DNA of 64,000 nt from Cyanobium sp. CZS25K (GTDB taxonomy: Bacteria > Cyanobacteriota > Cyanobacteriia > PCC-6307 > Cyanobiaceae), in the NCBI GenBank assembly GCA_030373325.1, contig JAUCZB010000006.1, forward strand, positions 62,001-126,000, in the 5' to 3' direction. Positions 28,065 to 36,083 of the stretch are shown here, in pieces. A program made the position numbers and the translations under genes. The notes beneath the pieces were generated by a model. That model did not search any database and had not been told where the DNA came from. It was given only the letters and a program-made list of their open reading frames with translations. Positions within the stretch are counted from its first letter, which is position 1, and each line of letters starts with the position of its first letter.

Positions 28065-28460
28065 ATGCGGAAAAGAGTGCTCACTGTGGTGGTGGCTCTG
28101 ACGATGGGTTCAACGCCGTCCTGGGCTGTGCCAGCACCGTCAGCCTGTGATGCGGCAGTCGGCACCTGGGATTACGTCTCGCCGAGCAAACCCGGCAGGG
28201 CGGTGGTGACGAAGCTGGCCGACGGTCGCCATCACCTGGTGTGGATCGTATCCGAAGCAGGCGCCACGGCCGCCGGCGCCTGGGAGGCCACCTGCGAAGG
28301 GTCCCGCAGGACGTGGCGGATCCTTTTCCCATCGGATCCAGGCACCGTGGGGTTGAAGGTGGTGGAGGAGTTTGAGGTGAGCGGCGACGCGATTCGCTTC
28401 TGGCTGCTGGGGCCTGATGGCAAGCGTGGTCCGATCGGTGGCGCCCGGCGTCTCCCCTGA
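28065..28460 (+). CDS. Small secreted protein of unknown function
   Basis: A 131-residue protein with a clear signal peptide (MRKRVLTVVVALTMGSTPSWA, cut near residue 21-22). The mature part has two cysteines (SACDAA and EATCEG) that could form a disulfide, and a beta-rich pattern (GTWDYVSPSKPGRAVVTKL, GRHHLVWIV). The ATG at 28065 is preferred over a GTG 9 bp upstream. It is convergent with the membrane-anchored gene (35-bp gap). No family recognised. Confidence 0.6.
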   Translation: MRKRVLTVVVALTMGSTPSWAVPAPSACDAAVGTWDYVSPSKPGRAVVTKLADGRHHLVWIVSEAGATAAGAWEATCEGSRRTWRILFPSDPGTVGLKVVEEFEVSGDAIRFWLLGPDGKRGPIGGARRLP

Positions 28461-28495
28461 GACGTCCGCCAAGGGAAAGCTGAGCAAAACCCGCC

Positions 28496-29341
28496 CTAAG
28501 ACCCACCTGACAGACCCACCTGCACACTCTGCTCATTGAGAAAGTAGTTCGGGTCAAAAGCCTTCAGCTTTCGATCCATCTCAAGGTCCTGTTTCACTGG
28601 ATCATCCAGCCGGAGACAGTCGGTGGGTTGGCTTTCCATGCACAGCAATGGAATGACAATGTCACTCTTGTCATACCCCCATTCCAGCATCCTTCCACCC
28701 CACAGGCCTTTCCCCCTAGGGGGCTCCCGCGTCAGAACGGGGACCAGCACATCCACCTGGGCAGCATAGGATCCCGAGGGCAGGGTCACAATCAGGGAGC
28801 GATGGATGGTTTCACCGGGATTGATGTGATCGTCCACGAACAACTTGCCAGCCGCTTCGGTTGGGTAAGGCTGGAGTTCCGCTCCCCTCTCCACGTGAAA
28901 GGCGTCGAAGGGTCCTTTGGCCCGCTCAGAAAAAGTTGATCGATTCAGCAACTGGCGACGAATCGGGAACATCTCCCAGAAGCTGCTGAGCAGGTAGAGC
29001 CTGCGATGGCTGGCGTTGGTGGCGCTGACCTTCAGTTCCCGCTGAAGCGACGCTTGCGAGCGATCGCTCGGCCCACCACCGGCGATCGGAGTCAGGCTGA
29101 TCTCAAGACTGATGCTGGCTGGCGCCTGGGAAGGCACATAGATCTCCTTCCAGATGAAGGTGTAGATCCCCCAGGAGGCGGCGATGATGATGCCCAGCGT
29201 CTTGACCCAATCGTGAAGCAAGGGCGAGCGCATCCAGGCGCGCAGGCGGAATGGTCCTGTCGTGGCATGGGCGGAGGGCATTCCCTTTCTGGGCCGCTTC
29301 TCACTGTCTCCAGGTGACTTGTTCGGGGCTTCGCTGCTCAC
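28496..29341 (-). CDS. Single-span membrane-anchored protein of unknown function, third gene of the CHAT operon
   Basis: A 281-residue protein with a basic cytoplasmic N-terminus (~45 residues), one membrane helix (TLGIIIAASWGIYTFIWKE, about 48-66) and a ~210-residue outside domain rich in beta-type sequence. It starts with GTG; a GGGAG site lies 10-14 bp upstream. Only 16 bp separate it from the pseudo-metallopeptidase gene, so the two are almost surely co-transcribed. No family recognised. Confidence 0.6.
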   Translation of the reverse strand: MSSEAPNKSPGDSEKRPRKGMPSAHATTGPFRLRAWMRSPLLHDWVKTLGIIIAASWGIYTFIWKEIYVPSQAPASISLEISLTPIAGGGPSDRSQASLQRELKVSATNASHRRLYLLSSFWEMFPIRRQLLNRSTFSERAKGPFDAFHVERGAELQPYPTEAAGKLFVDDHINPGETIHRSLIVTLPSGSYAAQVDVLVPVLTREPPRGKGLWGGRMLEWGYDKSDIVIPLLCMESQPTDCLRLDDPVKQDLEMDRKLKAFDPNYFLNEQSVQVGLSGGS

Positions 29342-29357
29342 GGGCTCAGGTGCTCCC

Positions 29358-30194
29358 TCACTTCTGGCCGGAGAAACGGGGCACTTGCCTCGGGCAGGGG
29401 GCGTTGGGCAGCCTCCGGCAACGGCGATGGATCACCCCCAGCGTGTTCAAGACGGCCCGATCTGTTCCCGTGGCCAGCTCCGTCAGCAGGGCTGGATCGG
29501 GGACCTGGTCCATGGCGAGCTGGGCCATGGATGCATCGGAGCAGCCGCCAAGATCCGTCACCCCAAGGCCGGTGAGCAAGGCATAGGAGCGCTGGCTGCG
29601 GGTCCCCATCTGCTCAGCCGCGGCGGTGGCGTACGCCCGATTGGCCGGGGCGACGAGCTGATCGGGCTTCGGGGGGGCCTGGGGCCTGGGTTGCAGGTTG
29701 GTGCCACCGATCAGGACCCCCGCCAGGCAGTTGGCCTGGAGGTTGGCGGCGGCAGGTGGCAGGAGCGACGTCGGACGGCTGCCAAGGATGGCCTTGGCGA
29801 GGCCGACCCCGACCCAATAGACCACGCCCCACTCCCCATGGCGGCTGGCCTCCCTGGCCAGCCTGGTGCGATCCAGCAGCACCTTGCCGCTGGCGGCGCA
29901 AAACAGGGCAGGGCTCTGCGCTCCTGTTGCCACGCTGGCCGCCGCGTTGGCGCCAGAACAGACCGCCAGCGGCGTCTGGCCAGGGGGAAGCACCTCGATC
30001 GCCGGCCACAGCAGCGTTGCGGTGCCGGGATCCGCGTTCCAGGTCTGGCGGAGCTGGGTGGCGATGCTCTTCACCGTGCTGTCCAGTTCAGCGGAGTCGA
30101 CGGCAGGGGCGGCGGCCGCAGCGGCCATCGGCGCGAGCGGTGATGTTGTGCCCAGCAGAGCGCCCAGTGCCGCAGACCCCAGGTGTTTTCGCAT
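29358..30194 (-). CDS. Secreted YpfJ-like metallopeptidase homologue lacking the HExxH zinc motif
   Basis: A 278-residue protein with a signal peptide (MRKHLGSAALGALLGTTSPL, cut after the Ala run near 28). The order of blocks recalls the neutral zinc metallopeptidase YpfJ family: SPALFCAASGKVLLD (in place of FYCPADQxVYLD), then YWVGVGLAKA exactly where YVIAHEVGHH is expected, then LQANCLAGVL in place of LQADCFAGVW. Both zinc histidines and the glutamate are gone and Asp is changed to Asn, so it should be inactive. Similarity was judged by eye. It lies 59 bp after the CHAT gene and 16 bp before a membrane-anchored gene. Confidence 0.62.
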   Translation of the reverse strand: MRKHLGSAALGALLGTTSPLAPMAAAAAAPAVDSAELDSTVKSIATQLRQTWNADPGTATLLWPAIEVLPPGQTPLAVCSGANAAASVATGAQSPALFCAASGKVLLDRTRLAREASRHGEWGVVYWVGVGLAKAILGSRPTSLLPPAAANLQANCLAGVLIGGTNLQPRPQAPPKPDQLVAPANRAYATAAAEQMGTRSQRSYALLTGLGVTDLGGCSDASMAQLAMDQVPDPALLTELATGTDRAVLNTLGVIHRRCRRLPNAPCPRQVPRFSGQK

Positions 30195-30253
30195 GGGTTG
30201 GGAACGAGAACAGCCTGCCGCCGTCTCAGTTTGCCTGCTGTGCAGAACTTGGC

Positions 30254-33091
30254 TCATAACCCGGGAATCGGTCCGCCATCGCCGGTGAGTTGCCAGGCGG
30301 CCCAGAATTTGTGGTCGGCCCAGTCCGGCTCTAATGGGTTGCTGCGGAACTCCTCCTGCACCGTCGTCAACGCGTCCATGCGACCCCTTCCCTGTTTGAG
30401 CAGGGCGACGTAACGCTGCATGAACGCTGCCGTGGCGTCATCATCCACTTTCCACAGCGACAGCAGGGTGGAGCGGGCGCCGGCCACGGTGAGGGCCCGC
30501 TGCAGGCCGTAGACCCCTTCGCCGGTCTGCAGAATTCCGGAGGCGGTGTCGCAGGCGGAGAGCACCACCAGCTCGGTGCCATCGAGCTGCAACTGGGCCG
30601 CCTCCTTGGCGGTGAGATAGCCGTCATCGTCGGCCGTGCTGGTGGCCATGCCGGTGGCCGCGCCCTGGCCGGACAGGCGGTGGCGGTTGGCGCCCGCCAG
30701 CACGATCCCGCTGCTGAGCAGCGGGTCGCCGCTGCTGCTGCCTGGCATGTCCTGGGAGGTCTGGGCGCCTGGCCCTGTGAAGAATCCATGGCTGGCGATG
30801 TGCAACACCCTGGGGCCGCGCGCCTGTTGCAACACGGCTGTGGTGGCGGCAGATCCCAGATACAACGCCGCACCCAACCGCTCGGCGATCCAGCGGCCCT
30901 CCTCGGCGGTGGCGAGCAAGGGTTGCCAGGCCCCAGGGCCACCGAAATCAGGGGCAGCGAGCACCAGGGACCGCTGGCCGCCTGGCCCGGGGTTTCGCAG
31001 GCTCAGCAGATCACGACCGCTGGTGAGGATCCGCAGCTGCACGCGCTGCCCCAGGGTGGCCGTGGATTCGGCCTCGGCCCCGCCTGGGCCAGCAGCGGCA
31101 GCCGGCAGGGCAGTGAAGGGGATGCGGCTCAGCTCGCCATCGGGTGAAACGAACCACTGCCGCCGCCCCACCAGCTGGGGCATCAGGGGCCCCAGCACCT
31201 TCTGGCTCACCCGGGCCCAGAACGGGCCAGCGGGTCGATTGCGGGCCAGGCTTTCGGCCAGGGCCTGCTGGATCAGGGGATCGGTGTCAGCAGCCAGGCC
31301 GAGGTCTACCGCACGGGTCGCACCATCGGGAAACAGCAGCATCGCCAGATAGCGCGCTTCCCCCCAGCTCCTGGCCTCCGGTTGACGCGCGTCGTAGGGG
31401 CGGAAGCGCTGGAATTCGATCAGCACCCCATCAGCGGGCAGGGCAGCGGCCACCTGGGCGGCGTCCACCAGCCGCGGGGTGAGGGCCGGCAGCTGGCGGT
31501 AGAGCTCCTGCTCCACCCGATCACGCTCCTGCTGCAGCGTCTGCCGCTGAGGTTCACTGAGGTTCACATCGGCCAGTCGGGCCGTCAGGGCCGTGAGCTG
31601 GCTCACCAGGAGTTGCTGGGCAGAGGAACCTCGCCCGAGCTGGGCCTGGTGCCGTTCGATGTCCTGCAGCAGGCCATGGCGGTTCAAGCGCGTGAACAGG
31701 GCCAGGGAGGCTCCGTCAGGAGCTTTGGCCACCAGCGAGTAGGGGATCTCCCAGACATTGCCGAGAGCCTTGATCTGCTCCTGCCGCCGGGCCTGGGGAA
31801 GCAGCGGGGCCTCCCGCTGGAGAAACAGGGACTGGCTGCCGATGCCGCGGCGCAGCGGGGGCTCGGCCCTGGCGACGGCGCCCTGGCTCAGGTACGCCTT
31901 CGCCAGGTTGTTGAGGCTGAGGGCGGTCGTGGGGTGATCGGGCCCCAGCGCCTGCTCATAGATCGCCAGGGAGCGGAGGAACAGGGGCTCAGCTTTGGCG
32001 CCAGAACCCTGAAGACGGAGGAGCTCCGCCAGGTTGTTGAGGCTGCCGGCGGTATCGGGGTGCTTGGGCCCCAGGGCTTTCTCCCTGATCGCCAGTGCGC
32101 GGCGGTGGAGCGGCTCGGCTTTGGCAGAAGCCCCCTGGTTGTCGTACAGCACCGCCAGGTTGTTCAGGCTGGTGGCGGTGATGGGGTGCCCGGGACCCAG
32201 CATGTTCTCGTTGATCGCCAGGGCGCTCAGATAGAGAGGTTCTGCCTTGGCGAAGGCGCCCTGGTTGTCGTAGAGCGCCGCGAGGTTGTTGAGGCTGGTG
32301 GCGGTATCGGGGTGGTCGTCACCCAGCACCTTCTGCTTGATGGCCAGGCTGCGGCGCAGAAGGGGCTCAGCCTTCGCGTAGGCGCCCTGGCTGATGTACA
32401 GCGCCGCAAGGTTATTGAGGCTGGTGGCGGTGTCGGGGTGCTCGGATCCCATCGCCTTCTCCCTGATGGCCAGGGCGCGAAGGTATAGGGACTCGGCCTT
32501 AGCGTAATCACCCTGGCTGCTGTACAGCAGCCCGAGGTTATTGAGGCCGAGGGCGAGGCCAGGGTGCTCAGGCCCCAGAGCCTTCTCGGCGATCACCAGA
32601 GCGCGCAGGTAGAGGGCTTCGGCCTTGGCATCACTGCTCTGGTTGTCGTACAGCCAGGCGAGGTTATGGAGGCTGAGGGCGGTAAAGGGATGGTCCGGCC
32701 CCAGGATCCTGGTTCTGATCGCCAAGGCGCGAAGCAGCAGGGGCTCGGCCTTGGCAAAGGCGCGCTCCTTGATGTAAAGCAGCCCTAGGTTGTTGAGGCT
32801 GGCGGCGGTATCGGGATGGTCGGGTCCCTGCGCCTTCTCACGCCAGGCCAGCACCTGTTCCCATACCGTCGCCGCCTTTCCATCGTCTCCCTTGGCTTCC
32901 AGGGCGTTGGCCTGGTCGATCCACTCCCACACCTGCGCAGGGATCTGGGGATAGCGCTCGCCCAACGGCTGGGCCAGCCACTCCTGCAGACGTGGAACCG
33001 GTGGCTTGCCGTAGCGATTGGCGGCAGCCGACTGCGGCCCATCGGCCAGCAGCAGCAAGGCCAGCGCAGTTCCCCACCGGAACAGAGCCAT
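30254..33091 (-). CDS. Secreted TPR-CHAT protein (caspase-like protease with TPR array)
   Basis: A 945-residue protein. A signal-peptide-like start (MALFRWGTALALLLLADGPQ) is followed by eight 42-residue kinesin-light-chain-type TPR repeats (about residues 84-419), a ~180-residue linker, and a C-terminal CHAT domain. The CHAT catalytic pair is visible: HIASHGFF (H768) and VLSACDTASG (C847). CHAT proteases are separase/caspase relatives, many activated through partners of their TPRs. Alternative starts are the ATGs at 33115 and 33193. It leads an operon with the pseudo-metallopeptidase and a membrane-anchored protein. Similar TPR-CHAT proteins are common in larger cyanobacteria. Confidence 0.88.
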   Translation of the reverse strand: MALFRWGTALALLLLADGPQSAAANRYGKPPVPRLQEWLAQPLGERYPQIPAQVWEWIDQANALEAKGDDGKAATVWEQVLAWREKAQGPDHPDTAASLNNLGLLYIKERAFAKAEPLLLRALAIRTRILGPDHPFTALSLHNLAWLYDNQSSDAKAEALYLRALVIAEKALGPEHPGLALGLNNLGLLYSSQGDYAKAESLYLRALAIREKAMGSEHPDTATSLNNLAALYISQGAYAKAEPLLRRSLAIKQKVLGDDHPDTATSLNNLAALYDNQGAFAKAEPLYLSALAINENMLGPGHPITATSLNNLAVLYDNQGASAKAEPLHRRALAIREKALGPKHPDTAGSLNNLAELLRLQGSGAKAEPLFLRSLAIYEQALGPDHPTTALSLNNLAKAYLSQGAVARAEPPLRRGIGSQSLFLQREAPLLPQARRQEQIKALGNVWEIPYSLVAKAPDGASLALFTRLNRHGLLQDIERHQAQLGRGSSAQQLLVSQLTALTARLADVNLSEPQRQTLQQERDRVEQELYRQLPALTPRLVDAAQVAAALPADGVLIEFQRFRPYDARQPEARSWGEARYLAMLLFPDGATRAVDLGLAADTDPLIQQALAESLARNRPAGPFWARVSQKVLGPLMPQLVGRRQWFVSPDGELSRIPFTALPAAAAGPGGAEAESTATLGQRVQLRILTSGRDLLSLRNPGPGGQRSLVLAAPDFGGPGAWQPLLATAEEGRWIAERLGAALYLGSAATTAVLQQARGPRVLHIASHGFFTGPGAQTSQDMPGSSSGDPLLSSGIVLAGANRHRLSGQGAATGMATSTADDDGYLTAKEAAQLQLDGTELVVLSACDTASGILQTGEGVYGLQRALTVAGARSTLLSLWKVDDDATAAFMQRYVALLKQGRGRMDALTTVQEEFRSNPLEPDWADHKFWAAWQLTGDGGPIPGL
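31835..32842 (-). repeat. Eight tandem 126-bp TPR-coding repeats
   Basis: Each 126-bp unit encodes one 42-residue TPR with the pattern GPxHPxTAxSLNNLAxLYxxQGxxAKAEPLxxRALAI. Several units are so alike that copies could expand or contract by recombination. Confidence 0.85.
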
Positions 33092-33277
33092 GAAGGAGGG
33101 ACCGGACCGGGTCATGGGGGTTCCCAGCAGCCCCACCAACGAACGTCTCCGGTCTGTCTGCACGGGGTCCACCGTTACCGGAAGCCGTCTCATCGTCTCA
33201 AGGCCCCGTGCGGTGCCGCAACGGATCGATCACCGGGACACCTCTACGGTGCAGCCACAACACTGCGGCGCCAGACA

Positions 33278-34023
33278 ATGAACAGCATGCGTCTGGGACT
33301 CTGTCTGTCCGGCCTGTTGCTGATGCCAGCCCCGCTGATGCTGGGGATGCCGGCACTGGCAAAGCCGGCCGACCCGGCGGGGGCCTGGTGCTCCAACCGA
33401 CCCGCTATCGCGCCGTGCTGGGCAGCCCACCGGCCCGCGGCAGCCGGCAGGAACTCGATGACCTGGCCATCCTGCGCTGGAACCAGCGCAGCCGCACCCC
33501 GGCGGGGATCCTGCACAGCTGGCTCTTCCTGAACCGCAACCTCAGCCTCTTCAATGCCGCCGTGGGTGCGGACCTGGCCAGGACGGCGCCCAGCCTCTTC
33601 GCGGGGTTGCCAGCCTTCCTCGAGCGTGCGGAAGCCCGCAAGGATCAGCTCAAGGATGCCGCTGCCAGGCCGCGCCCGTTCGCGAACCACGGGGATCTGA
33701 AACCCTGTCTGCCCCTGGAGATGTCCTGGTCGTACCCCAGTGGCCACGCCACCTGGTTCGCCACCGCGGCCCTGCTGCTGGCGGACCTGCTGCCGGAGCG
33801 CCGGGAGCGGCTGCTGCCGGTGGGCCTTCAGGGGGGCTACGTCCGTGCCTACTGCGGCTTGCACTACCCCAGTGATGTGGCGGCGGGGCAGCGCCTCGCC
33901 GAGGCGCTCAGCCAGGAGTTGATCGCCTCGCCCCAGTGGCGCACGTTCAAGCAGCAGCTGGCTGGGGAGCGCCGCCAGCTGCTGTCGGTCCCACCGGCCG
34001 GGCTGCCCTTGCTCATGGATTGA
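33278..34023 (+). pseudogene. Class A acid phosphatase (PAP2 family) interrupted by a frameshift
   Basis: A signal peptide starts at the ATG at 33278 (MNSMRLGLCLSGLLLMP...ALAKPADPA). The body continues in another frame from about 33382 (GLVLQPTRYRAVL). The shift falls in a run of five G (33379-33383); one extra G would join the two. The body keeps the full class A signature: KDAAARPRP (K-x6-RP), YPSGHATW (PSGH) and RAYCGLHYPSD (R-x5-H-x3-D). So the enzyme would be a periplasmic nonspecific acid phosphatase if the frame were whole. It could be a young pseudogene, a sequencing error in the G run, or a slippery site. It is divergent from the CHAT gene, 186 bp apart. Confidence 0.75.
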
Positions 34024-34111
34024 TGGAGTTCCGCGGCACGGTTCGCAGCACGAAACGCAACGGGCTCGGCCTGCTGCTCACCCCGCGCTGATCCGCCGCT
34101 TCGTCCAGTCG

Positions 34112-35108
34112 GTGGCTCTGGCCCTCGAGCGCATGATCTGGCGGGAGCTGATCGAGGCCGAGGCGCCCGCCAGCCCGCTTGTCAATCTGCTGGCCTTCCT
34201 GCTGTTCTCCGCCCTCTGCCTGCTGGCCAGCCTCCAGGGAGCGGTGGCCTACGTGATCGGTCTGCTGCTGTTCCTGCTGCCGATGGAGTGGCTGATCGCC
34301 CAGCTCGGCTATGCCTCCCCGGTGGAGCGCCGGGTCCTGCTGCAGAGCTGGGGAGATCGGATCCGCCTGTGGTCGCAGACGCAGCAGGGGAGCGACCACC
34401 TGGAGATCGGCCGGGCCGCCATCGAGGCCGTGGTGATTCGTTTCTCCAGTCTGTCGATCCCGCCCCTGGGGGAACGGCCGCTCGGCTGGGATGTGGGGCT
34501 GGCCGTGACCGGCCCCAGCGATGAGCAGCTCCTGGCCCGCAGCCCCAGACTCTCGGCGGCCTGGCAGCAGGCCAGCAGCCTGGCCGTTGATCTGGGGGTT
34601 CCCCTACGGCTGGCCGGCGCCACCGGGCCGGGCACCCGGGGCGCCTCCTCCATCCAGCGGATCCCCATCGAGCAGGAGGCAGGCGTCTGGAGGGTGTTGA
34701 ACGACGCTGCCGCCACCCGCATCGTCCGCAACCGCTGCAGCGTGGGGGCTTTGCCGTGGTGGCGTTCCTTCGCCGAGCAGGGCAGCTACCTGCTGTTCGT
34801 CGCCGCGCTCAACACGGTGATGGTTGAAGTACGGGGGGTTTCTGGTCTGGATGCTCGGGCCGCGCCTGGGTCTGAGCGAAACCACCACCTTGATGCTGGA
34901 TCTTTCGGTTCCAGGGCTGCTCTCGTTGGCCCATCCGGAGTGGACTGAGGTGCGCCTGCAGCACGAACCGGTGCCCCGGGTGATCCTGTGGAGCGAACGC
35001 CGGCTTCCGATCGTGGTAAGCGGACTCTCCAGCGAAGGCGAAGCGTTCGAACTGCTGGAGAAGCTGCAGGCTTCCCTGGATCAGCAGCGCCGATATGGGA
35101 CCGCCTGA
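34112..35108 (+). pseudogene. Two-helix membrane protein of unknown function, interrupted by a frameshift
   Basis: Frame one (GTG at 34112) has two membrane helices (LVNLLAFLLFSALCLLA and VAYVIGLLLFLLP) and a soluble part up to FVAALNTVM. The sequence then continues in a second frame as KYGGFLVWMLGPRLGLSETT and on to 35108. The break lies at 34820-34825 in GATGGTTGAAG; removing one base restores a smooth NTVM(V)KYGGF. The remaining ~25 residues of frame one look like read-through. An ATG at 34023 (overlapping the phosphatase stop) opens a 22-residue peptide that may be its true start in yet another frame. No family recognised. Confidence 0.55.
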
Positions 35109-35665
35109 ACGTCCTGGCCTTGCACGCGCAGGCATGGGGTGATCGCGGCAGTCGCCAGGATCGTGATGGAGGCCTTCGCTGCTGGATCGCAGACCCCGCG
35201 CTGAACGCCAGGCATGGGTCAGGCAACTGCCCTGAAATGCTTTTTGCCGCAAGGCACTTCAGCGATTTCAGCATGCGGAATCAGGGCAGAGAAGGGGCAT
35301 TGATCAGATCTTCTGACCAGTCGAGCCAAGATGCTTCGGATCCACCTGAGAGCCTGCGATCTGAGCCATCAGAACTAGCGAGATATCGAATAGGTTGCAT
35401 TTTACGGTTGTAGTGATCGACGGCAGCGTGATAAGGTGAATTTGCTGGAACGGCTCCAGCTTGCACGTTGGTCGTCCTCAGGACTTCCAGGCTCAGGAAA
35501 CAGCGCTTCCTTGCCTTGATCACGTGCCCTGCCCATCCCTTGAAGGATTCGCTACACGTTTCGTCTGAGCATTTCGCCAGACGTCGTGAGCAGGCCAGCA
35601 GCCCATCGGGCCATTGCCAAACAGACTTGGCCGTTCCAGTTGTCGTATCGAAGGAGAATCCATCC
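35109..35665. other. 557-bp gap without a convincing gene
   Basis: This stretch is less GC-rich than its surroundings. Reading frames in it lack ribosome-binding sites and look random. No tRNA, repeat or transposase remnant was recognised. An AAGGAGA ribosome-binding site for the next gene lies at its right end (35651-35657). The promoter of the coiled-coil gene is presumably inside. Confidence 0.5.
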
Positions 35666-36010
35666 ATGACCACCCAACAACCCACCATCAACCGCTCCAC
35701 CCAGGAGATGGCCAACGTCGATGAACGCCTGCGCCAGGCCATCCTCGACAAGCGGCAGGCCCAGATTCAGGAACTGTCCGACAAGATCGATCAGCTGCAG
35801 AACCAGGCCAGACAGGTGGCGGAAGGCGTTCGCGACGAAACCGAGAGCAAGCTCGAGGAACTCAGGGCCGCCCGCGATGCGGCCAGATCACGGCTGCAGG
35901 AGCTCCAACGCAGCACCGAGGAGGCCTGGTCCAGCCTGCTCGAGCAGACCGATGAGGCGTTGCAGTCCGTGTCCGATCGCTTCCACGCCTTCGTCAACAG
36001 CCAGAGCTGA
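35666..36010 (+). CDS. Coiled-coil protein of unknown function
   Basis: A 114-residue, highly charged, almost entirely helical protein. From about residue 15 to 110 it has heptad-like spacing (IQELSDKIDQLQNQARQVAE, SKLEELRAARDAARSRLQEL), suggesting a long coiled coil or apolipoprotein/LEA-like amphipathic helix. No signal peptide or cysteine. A strong AAGGAGA site 9 bp before the ATG indicates good translation. It precedes the PfkB-like gene by 73 bp and may share its promoter. Confidence 0.65.
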   Translation: MTTQQPTINRSTQEMANVDERLRQAILDKRQAQIQELSDKIDQLQNQARQVAEGVRDETESKLEELRAARDAARSRLQELQRSTEEAWSSLLEQTDEALQSVSDRFHAFVNSQS

Positions 36011-36083
36011 TCACGGACGTGCTTGTTCTCTTCAGCTTGCCATCCGATCTCCGATTTTTACCCGCCCACTGCATGTCCTGCCG

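Noticed and set aside
34023-34091. 22-residue reading frame right after the phosphatase
   Set aside because: It begins with a TGATG overlap but has no recognisable content; it may be the broken start of the next gene, so it is mentioned there instead.
35281-35751. 156-codon minus-strand frame in the 35.1-35.7 kb gap
   Set aside because: It runs antisense into the coiled-coil gene's ribosome-binding site and start, and has no family resemblance.
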